Assembly: GCA_016742125.1 (NCBI GenBank)
Contig: JACVCM010000057.1
Coordinates: 1 to 19,853 of the forward strand
Source: Sphingomonadaceae bacterium
GTDB taxonomy: Bacteria; Pseudomonadota; Alphaproteobacteria; Sphingomonadales; Sphingomonadaceae
Direction: 5' to 3'
DNA length: 19,853 bases
In this document: in pieces, positions 14,098 through 19,853 of the stretch
Position numbering within the stretch: position 1 is the stretch's first letter
Layout: every line of letters starts with the position of its first letter
The notes under the pieces: generated by a model
Databases searched by the model: none
Told to the model about the DNA's origin: nothing
Seen by the model: only the letters and a program-made list of their open reading frames with translations
Translations under genes and position numbers: made by a program

Positions 14098-14667
14098 ACA
14101 AAAAGGGCTCCGGCATATGCAGCAACCAGTAACTGCGCTTCCTTCCAGTCTGCCCGCAGCCAATGATCGATCTGACGCTGCTCTAATATTACCGGCATAG
14201 TGGTTGCACCTACCTCCTTCGCCAGTCCACTCGCCTCGGTGGTGAGTATCGAGAAAACGGGCATGTCCGTCAAATCGCGCCAGATTCCAGCCATCGCAAA
14301 GAGCGGCTGATCGTCAACCGCAATCCAATGCGCCTTGCCGCTGCCGCAGCATCACCGATGTTGCCGGGACAAGACAGCGTAACTCGGTATGCCTCAAATT
14401 GCCGACCCAGAACGGACTGTCGACATTGCGCACATTAGGCACCCAGCGCATTTCGCCCGACGGTCCAATGTTTTCCAAGCCGGGCGCGGGATAGCCCCAG
14501 ACGATCGGTCGGACAAAACGCCGTCCCGTCTTTTGGGAGCGGGCGACAACGGGCGCAAATTCCCCTGGGGACAGCGCTCCGCCAGCCCAAGGGTCTGGCC
14601 CCTGATCGGCGTCTAGCGCTGTGGCGATGTCGCGCGAAGACGCTTGGAGACGATAACGGCTGGTCAC
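14088..14667 (-). pseudogene. Decayed second SRAP (YedK/HMCES) gene
   Basis: Two frames together give one SRAP. The first part, from GTG 14667, has RYRLQASS, then VPNVRNVDSPFWVGNLRHTELRCLVPATS, and stops at 14314. The second part, in a different frame from about 14340, has GKAHWIAVDDQPLFAMAGIW and ATTMPVILEQRQIDHWLRADWKEAQ to 14088. The break lies around 14339-14365. Catalytic residues are also lost: the Cys2 position reads Thr (GTG-ACC-AGC before RYR), the active-site His block reads VGATTMPVIL instead of xHPKAMPVIL, and the Glu falls at the frameshift. Because Cys and His are gone as well, a single sequencing error does not explain it. It sits between the GNAT-like gene and NRDE in the same orientation. 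Confidence 0.8.
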
Positions 14668-14734
14668 CGCTTTCTGATGCGATGGACCAGACAATTTGGC
14701 AATGCGCCATGGCGACTTGGATGCCCGAGCAAAC

Positions 14735-15886
14735 TCAAAGTGGCTTTTCGTAAATGCGGTAGACCTTGTTGACCTCGCCCCCAACTGCCTCGCCGACCGA
14801 CCGCATCGGCCCGTTGCTCGCCAGCACCCAGCCAAAGTCGCCGTGCGTCGCGCCATATTTCTCTACCGCATCGCGCCGGATATATTCGATGAGCATAAAA
14901 GCGAGCTGACTCGCCATCCGTGTGGCCTGCAGCTTTTTGACGACGCCCATGAGTGGCACGCGCATCGTGCGGACCTTCGGCTTGCGCAGCCACCAGAGCA
15001 GCCTGGCCCAGTTAAATGGCCAAAGTGTACCGCCGAAGTCCTTCAGTTTCTCGTTAAGGTCGGGAATGGTCATCATGAAGGCCACCGGCTCGCCGTCGAC
15101 TTCCGCAACACGGATCAGATCTTCGTAAACGATGGGTTTCAGCTTTTTACCGGCAAAGGCGATCTCGGCATCCGTAAAGGGCACGAAACCCCAATTGTCG
15201 CTCCAGGCATCGTTGAGGATGGACAGCAGCAGCCCCGCCTCCTCATCAAAGCGGCTCTTGTCGACACGGCGAATACGGATGCGGCCCGACTTCTCGCCCA
15301 TGGCGACGATGCGGTTGGTGAGCTCCGGGAAACCGGTTGAGATCGGAAGCGCATAGGTCAACAGGTCCTGCACGCCAACATAGCCCGTTGATTCAACCCA
15401 GCCAGCATAGTCGGCGCGATTGAAACCCATCATGACCACCGGCGGTGCGTCAAAACCTTCTACTAAAAGGCCGGGTTCATCCCACATAGCGAGGCTTATC
15501 GGACCCATTGAGCGGCTCATGCCCTTTGCTCGCAACGCCTCTTCTGCGCGCAAAATCAAGGCGGCAGCGACCGCCTTATCCTCCGCCTCGAACAGGCCCC
15601 AATTGCCGCAGCCCGGCCCCATCCCCTGCTCGGTTGGCTGCGCCAGCGCGAGATGGTCGATATGGGCAGAAATTCGACCGACAACCCGCCCGCGACGTTC
15701 GGCCAGGAAAAATTCGGCCTCGCCATGTTCGAACCAGGGATTTTTGCCGGGGGTTATAAGGCCGTGCACCTCATCCTTCAGCGGCGGAACCCAGTTTGGA
15801 TCGGCTGCGTAAAGACGAAAGGGCAGATCCACAAAAGCCCTGCGGTCTGCCTTTGTCGAGACCGGACGAATGATGATATCGCTCAT
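14735..15886 (-). CDS. GNAT-like N-acetyltransferase family protein
   Basis: A protein of 383 aa. The N-terminal part (about 5-160) fits a GNAT-like fold: FVDLPFRLYAADPNWVPPL, then FFLAERRGRVVGRISAHID as the beta-4 core, and an FEAEDKAVAAALILRAEEALRAKG helix. The second half (about 190-380) repeats GNAT-like features (DLIRVAEVDGEPVAFMMTIPDLNE). Such proteins are annotated as hypothetical or N-acetyltransferase in alphaproteobacteria, and a double-GNAT arrangement is my reading. A GAGGGG Shine-Dalgarno lies 6 bases before ATG 15886. It starts 39 bases after the flippase stop, so it is probably in the same operon. Substrate unknown. Confidence 0.75.
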   Translation of the reverse strand: MSDIIIRPVSTKADRRAFVDLPFRLYAADPNWVPPLKDEVHGLITPGKNPWFEHGEAEFFLAERRGRVVGRISAHIDHLALAQPTEQGMGPGCGNWGLFEAEDKAVAAALILRAEEALRAKGMSRSMGPISLAMWDEPGLLVEGFDAPPVVMMGFNRADYAGWVESTGYVGVQDLLTYALPISTGFPELTNRIVAMGEKSGRIRIRRVDKSRFDEEAGLLLSILNDAWSDNWGFVPFTDAEIAFAGKKLKPIVYEDLIRVAEVDGEPVAFMMTIPDLNEKLKDFGGTLWPFNWARLLWWLRKPKVRTMRVPLMGVVKKLQATRMASQLAFMLIEYIRRDAVEKYGATHGDFGWVLASNGPMRSVGEAVGGEVNKVYRIYEKPL

Positions 15887-15925
15887 GATCTTCCCCTCAT
15901 TCGGCGTGGCATGTCTGTCAACGGA

Positions 15926-17467
15926 TTACAGCCGCAGCCTTTTTCCAAAAGCGCCCAATGCTGCCCTGTCACCCGCATCAAGCCCGAAACGCAAGCCCAG
16001 CCAAAGTAGCGGTCCAAACAATATGGTGAGACCGATGGCCCGAACGGGCGCACCGAGCGGCAGCAACGCGAGTCCGCCTAACCAGAGTAGAATGATGATT
16101 GCCGCAGCGACGGCGGCAGCGCGCCAGAAACCGTGGCCAAAAGGTACCAGCCTATCACTGATCCTGAGTTCCAATACCGCCAGCCACGCCGTCGCAACCA
16201 CCGCGACCGACACGGCTATAGCCATGCCGTAAGCACCTTGATCCGGTACCAGCCACAACGCCAGCGCCACCCACAAGGCGATGCCAATCAAGCTGTTCGC
16301 AAACGGTAACGCCTTATGCCCGACCATTTCGACAATCGGGGTCGCTGGCCCGATGGCAGCTTCACCCGCACGCGCGACCAAAAGCACCAGGAGAACGGGC
16401 AATGCCGCCTCGGCACCGGGCGCAAAAGCGCTGAGCATATCGGATGCAATCAAGATCATGAAACCCGCCAAGGGTACGGCAAGCAGCAACGACATATGCG
16501 TCGAGAATCGGTACATCGGCAGCATCGCACCCCGATCCGCTGCTGCCTGGGCCGAGGCGAGCGGCGACAAGACATATAGAAAAGACTGCCGGACGATCAG
16601 CGGGATCGAGGCTATCTTGCGGGCAATCCCATATAAACCAGCAGCCGTAGCACCCCCTGCCCCGGGCATCATCAGGTTGAGCAGAATAGGCGGCAAATCA
16701 TTATAGGCCCGGCGGGCAATGGCGGGCGGCATCATTGCCGCGCCGCTTTGCAGGACGGCGCGGCGCGTAAAAGCTGGCATGGGTGCGCTCCACAAAAGCG
16801 CCGAGTCATAATATCGTCCGAGCAACTGCGCCGACAGTATAGCAGTCAACGCAAGCGACAGCATGTGACCCAGCAACAAACCGGCAAGGTCGAAGCCCAG
16901 GGCAAAAAGGCCCGTCGCAAAAACCAGCCGTGCGACCTGTTCCCAGAAGATGCGCAGACGTATCTCTGGACCGAACGCCCGCTTTGCGCGCGCCGCAGCA
17001 GTCGCAATTTCAACGAAAATCCAGAGGGGAAGGCTCCATGCAAAAAGCGCAATAGCACGTGGCAGGGTATCTGCCTCTTCCGGCGCGGCGGCCACAAAAC
17101 CGGCCAGCCAGTTCGCGGATAGAGTCATGGCGAAAGCCGCCACAATACCTAGCCCGGTCCCCGTCAAAAGCGCAAAGCGAACCGCTCCGTGCTGGCGCTC
17201 CCTGCTATCTTCGGATGGCACGATACGCTGCAACGCCTGGCCCATCGCGAGATCGAGAATATTCGCCAATATGTTGATTACCGCCCAAAGCACCACATAG
17301 ACACCGTACCCTGCGAGGCCGAACATCCATGTATAGGCAGGCTGCGCCACCACCTCGATAAGCGCGCCAAGACGCGACAATGCCGCGAGCCCGGCTCCCT
17401 TGGCGACCTCCTGATTGCTGACCGCTGGCGCCGGGGGAACCAGCGCGTCCTCAATGGGTCCGCTCAT
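15926..17467 (-). CDS. Polysaccharide/lipid-linked glycan flippase (MOP superfamily, Wzx/MATE-like)
   Basis: A polytopic protein of 513 aa with about 12-14 hydrophobic segments and few charges between them. The N-terminus (KGAGLAALSRLGALIEVV, FGLAGYGVYVVLWA) and the central AYNDLPPILLNLMMPGAGGATAAGLYGIARKIASIPLIVRQSFLYVLSPLAS are typical of oligosaccharide flippases. It would move an undecaprenyl- or lipid-linked glycan across the inner membrane. Its ATG overlaps the lptG stop (ATGA, 4 bases), which ties it to the LPS-export operon and suggests an O-antigen or other envelope glycan. The exact substrate cannot be read from sequence. Confidence 0.85.
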   Translation of the reverse strand: MSGPIEDALVPPAPAVSNQEVAKGAGLAALSRLGALIEVVAQPAYTWMFGLAGYGVYVVLWAVINILANILDLAMGQALQRIVPSEDSRERQHGAVRFALLTGTGLGIVAAFAMTLSANWLAGFVAAAPEEADTLPRAIALFAWSLPLWIFVEIATAAARAKRAFGPEIRLRIFWEQVARLVFATGLFALGFDLAGLLLGHMLSLALTAILSAQLLGRYYDSALLWSAPMPAFTRRAVLQSGAAMMPPAIARRAYNDLPPILLNLMMPGAGGATAAGLYGIARKIASIPLIVRQSFLYVLSPLASAQAAADRGAMLPMYRFSTHMSLLLAVPLAGFMILIASDMLSAFAPGAEAALPVLLVLLVARAGEAAIGPATPIVEMVGHKALPFANSLIGIALWVALALWLVPDQGAYGMAIAVSVAVVATAWLAVLELRISDRLVPFGHGFWRAAAVAAAIIILLWLGGLALLPLGAPVRAIGLTILFGPLLWLGLRFGLDAGDRAALGAFGKRLRL

Positions 17468-18552
17468 TCTTCGGTACGCACCAGCACCGTTTCACCAATC
17501 AGAAGGAAGAGGAGAAACGGCCCCCAGGCGGCAATCCATGGCGGATATGCCCCCAGGTTACCCATCGCCAAAGCGAAGTTATCGGCAACAAAATAGGCAA
17601 AACCCAAAGCCATTCCGATTACCGCGCGCAGAAACAGTGCGCCCGAGCGCGCCAGCCCGAAAGCGGCCACAGCCGCGAGCAACGGCATTAAAAGCGTGGA
17701 CAAAGGACCGGACAGCTTGTGCCACAATATCCCTTCCAGATTGTCTGTGCGCCTGCCAGCAGACTTCAGATCGTCAATCGCGCCCATGAGCGGAAAGAAG
17801 CCCAGACTGTCACCATCGACTTTTACATAATTGAAACGATCGGGGGTAATCCCCTTACCGACGACAAGACCTTCGAACTTTGTTTCCTCGGTCGTGGCGA
17901 CGTCGAACGAGCTCACATTCCTGAGTTGCCAACCGCCATTCACATAACGCGCCTCCTCGGCGCGGACAACTTGCCGCAGGCCGCCATTCGCCCGCAAATA
18001 GAGGCTGACATTGCCGAGTCGCGTCGCATCCCCCGAACCGCTAACACGACCGGCGTTGATCAAGTCCTGTCCCTCGCGCACCAAGACATTGGTCTTGATG
18101 CCAGTCTCGGCCGGAACAGGACCATAGTCCTCCGCTTGCCAGGCCTTTAACCGAGCCGTATTCGGAGCGACAACCGTTTCAGCAAAAGCGAAGGAAATGG
18201 CTGCCACCGCAAAGCTGGCCACAAACATCGGCGCGAGAATCTGATGCGCCGACAATCCCGCCGCTTTCATCGCCACTACCTCGCTGTTCTGGCTGAGGGT
18301 TGCAAATGTGATGATCGTGCCAAGCAAGACCGAAAAGGGCAGAAAACGTGCGATAATCTGCGGCATGCGCATCCCCACATATCGCATGACATCACCCTGG
18401 TCATTGCCGGGCACGGCGAGTATCTTGCCGCTTTCCCCCAGCAAGTCGAGGGTCATTAACACCAGCACAAGCATGGCCAGCACCGCAAAACTGCGTGTGA
18501 CGAACAGTTTTGCCATGTAGAATGTAATGTTGCGCGAAGGGAAGAAATGCAT
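17464..18552 (-). CDS. lptG: LPS export ABC transporter permease LptG
   Basis: A protein of 362 aa with the LptF/LptG layout: three N-terminal membrane helices (about 12-36, 62-84, 102-124), a periplasmic beta-jellyroll domain (about 130-275) and three C-terminal helices (about 280-298, 305-323, 337-355). LptG signatures include TLDLLGESGKI, then SQNSEVVAMKAAGLSAHQIL, the cytoplasmic coupling segment that contacts LptB. With LptF and LptB2 it extracts LPS from the inner membrane and passes it to LptC. ATG 18552 has a GAAGGGA Shine-Dalgarno and lies 3 bases after the lptF stop. LptB and LptC are not in the window. Confidence 0.93.
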   Translation of the reverse strand: MHFFPSRNITFYMAKLFVTRSFAVLAMLVLVLMTLDLLGESGKILAVPGNDQGDVMRYVGMRMPQIIARFLPFSVLLGTIITFATLSQNSEVVAMKAAGLSAHQILAPMFVASFAVAAISFAFAETVVAPNTARLKAWQAEDYGPVPAETGIKTNVLVREGQDLINAGRVSGSGDATRLGNVSLYLRANGGLRQVVRAEEARYVNGGWQLRNVSSFDVATTEETKFEGLVVGKGITPDRFNYVKVDGDSLGFFPLMGAIDDLKSAGRRTDNLEGILWHKLSGPLSTLLMPLLAAVAAFGLARSGALFLRAVIGMALGFAYFVADNFALAMGNLGAYPPWIAAWGPFLLFLLIGETVLVRTEE

Positions 18553-18555
18553 CGG

Positions 18556-19785
18556 TTACGTCCCTTCCGGCATGCCGATAGTGGCAAGCCGCGATCTGCG
18601 CCTGAAGCGGAAAGTCCGTCGGATCGCTTTTCCGACTTTCTCGGCGAAAACCTCCAGCGCGCCAATTGGCTGCCCGCCAGGAACATGTGCAATCACATGA
18701 TACATCCAGAGTATAAGCGCCGCAAAAAGCACGAAAGGCACCCAGAGCGCCAGGAAAGGATCTACAATACCCATGCCACCGACGCCCTCGGCATATTCAT
18801 TTATCTTATGGTAGGTGACGACCATAACAATTGAGAGAAATACCCCCAGCGCCGACGTCGAACGCTTCGGCGGTACAGCCAGCGCAACAGCCAGAAACGG
18901 CAGCAGCAACATCATGGCGACCTCGACCAGCCGAAAGTGAAGATTGGCCCATGCCCGGTTACGCTCCAACGCGGGCTTGGTCGCGTCGCTGCCGATCCGG
19001 ACCAGTTCGGTTATGACATATTCGCGATCCTTGCCCCCACGCGCACGAAAGTTTTCGATGCGCGGGAGGGGGATCGGGACATCGTGGCTGGTGAAGCTCA
19101 ATACGCGAGGCGTTTCGTAATTAGGCGCATCGTGAACGAGTGTGCCCTTTTCCAGCCGCAATAATATGGTGTCCGGATCGTCCGTCCGCAAAAACTGTCC
19201 CTCTTCGGCAGTCACCGCGATCGACTGCCCGCTCTTGCTTTGTGCATAGACGAACATGCCAGACAGCTGGTTCCCGTTGTCGCGACTCTCATCGATCCGG
19301 ACGGTCAAATTTTCGCCAACATTGTTGAATTCGCCCACCCGAACCTTGGCGCCGAATGCACCGGATCGAAGTTCAAAGCGCAACTCCTCGTAAAAATATC
19401 GTGCCGTTGGCTGAAGGAAACCGACAATCGAGAAATTGACTGCCGCCAAGGTGAGCGCGAACAGGAAAGGGACCCGCAACAGACGGAAATAGCTCATTCC
19501 CACTGCACGAAAAATATCCAATTCTGAAGAGGTTGCAAGCCGCCGGAAGGCAAGTAAAATCCCCAGCAAAAGACCTATCGGGATACCAAGCGACAGATAT
19601 TCAGGAAGCAAATTGGCGAGCATCCGCCACACCACGCTCACCGGTCCGCCCTCAGCCGCAACAAAATCAAACAGGCTCAACATCTTCTCGAGCAGCAACA
19701 ATGAGGCGGCAATCGCCAAGGTGGCGAGCAGCGGCAACATCACAAGGCGAAAGATGTAGCGGTCGGTGGCGGTCAGAAATTTCAA
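18556..19785 (-). CDS. lptF: LPS export ABC transporter permease LptF
   Basis: A protein of 409 aa with the six-helix, periplasmic-domain plan of LptF: helices near 12-32, 58-80, 101-122, 286-305, 312-325 and 341-365. The LptF-type segments are DRYIFRLVMLPLLATL at the N-terminus, RRLATSSELDIFRAVGMS as coupling helix, and AVPPKRSTSALGVFLSIVMVVTYHKINEY near the end. It partners LptG immediately downstream. The start is TTG at 19785, judged from homology (MKFLTATDRY); no other good start lies near, and the Shine-Dalgarno is weak. The C-terminus after about 375 is a basic extension (RRTFRFRRRSRLA) on the cytoplasmic side. Confidence 0.93.
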   Translation of the reverse strand: MKFLTATDRYIFRLVMLPLLATLAIAASLLLLEKMLSLFDFVAAEGGPVSVVWRMLANLLPEYLSLGIPIGLLLGILLAFRRLATSSELDIFRAVGMSYFRLLRVPFLFALTLAAVNFSIVGFLQPTARYFYEELRFELRSGAFGAKVRVGEFNNVGENLTVRIDESRDNGNQLSGMFVYAQSKSGQSIAVTAEEGQFLRTDDPDTILLRLEKGTLVHDAPNYETPRVLSFTSHDVPIPLPRIENFRARGGKDREYVITELVRIGSDATKPALERNRAWANLHFRLVEVAMMLLLPFLAVALAVPPKRSTSALGVFLSIVMVVTYHKINEYAEGVGGMGIVDPFLALWVPFVLFAALILWMYHVIAHVPGGQPIGALEVFAEKVGKAIRRTFRFRRRSRLATIGMPEGT

Positions 19786-19824
19786 CTTATCGTCGCCCTA
19801 TTACCCTAATTTGGCCGCAAACTC

Positions 19825-19845
19825 ACCCGATAGACGCTATCAGGT
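19825..19845 (-). other. Hairpin in the lptF leader
   Basis: 9-bp arms (19825-19833 and 19837-19845) with a 3-base loop. The one imperfect pair is G-U in the minus-strand RNA and C-A in the plus-strand RNA, so it favours a transcript running into lptF. It lies about 40 bases before the TTG start. No T-run follows; it could be a leader structure or the tail of an upstream gene. Confidence 0.3.
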
Positions 19846-19853
19846 TCAGGGGC

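Noticed and set aside
8621..14702. 16-base exact repeat CCAGACAATTTGGCAA at 8621-8636 and 14687-14702
   Set aside because: One copy is inside the PilZ coding region and the other just upstream of the SRAP remnant; flanks do not match, so chance is likely.
19786..19853. TPP riboswitch 3' half on the minus strand (CCTGAACCTGAT)
   Set aside because: The bases after ACCTGAT do not match the conserved CTGGNTAATNCCAGCG stretch, and the downstream gene is lptF, not a thiamine gene.
1..19853. CRISPR array, tRNA or rRNA genes
   Set aside because: No regularly spaced direct repeats and no recognisable tRNA or rRNA sequence were seen by eye.

Overview
The window looks like chromosomal DNA of an alphaproteobacterium of the sphingomonad group (Sphingopyxis/Sphingorhabdus-like). 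That placement rests on remembered family resemblance: GC-rich genes of about 60% or more, the form of the class I ribonucleotide reductase (NrdA ending in CLACQ), the LptF and LptG sequences, the SRAP, NRDE, Excalibur and PilZ gene families, and GC-rich palindromic intergenic repeats. No search was run.

Layout: 1-3013 carries nrdA (5' end damaged or poor) and nrdB, separated by a repeat element with terminal inverted repeats. 3018-4867 is an AT-rich two-gene cassette placed 4 bases after the nrdB stop: a ParA/MinD-type ATPase and, overlapping it by 4 bases, a SIR2-domain protein with the Asn and His expected of an NAD-hydrolysing defence effector. This is the best candidate for an uncharacterised anti-phage (abortive-infection type) system. 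4868-5385 has no gene but is packed with repeats: copies of a motif like those near REP-associated tyrosine transposases, a sphingomonad dispersed repeat, an 82-bp cloverleaf-like palindrome, and an inverted copy of a module also present between nrdA and nrdB.

From 5386 to 11375 host-like genes return: an HNH nuclease, an Excalibur-domain protein, an intact SOS-response-associated peptidase (SRAP) with a possible small upstream gene, an HTH-like protein whose tail is antisense to a SAM methyltransferase, a PilZ protein, a secreted double-retropepsin protein, an unknown cytoplasmic protein, a DUF952 protein, and a 34-residue membrane peptide behind a perfect FNR/FixK box. Next come an outer-membrane beta-barrel protein, an acidic disordered protein and a small exported PKD-like protein.

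From 19785 down to 13393 lies a minus-strand block: lptF, lptG, a Wzx/MATE-like flippase, a GNAT-like protein, a decayed second SRAP copy and an NRDE-family protein. Spacings are short or overlapping in lptF-lptG-flippase and SRAP-NRDE. LptF and LptG carry LPS out of the inner membrane, and the flippase may handle a lipid-linked glycan for the same envelope.
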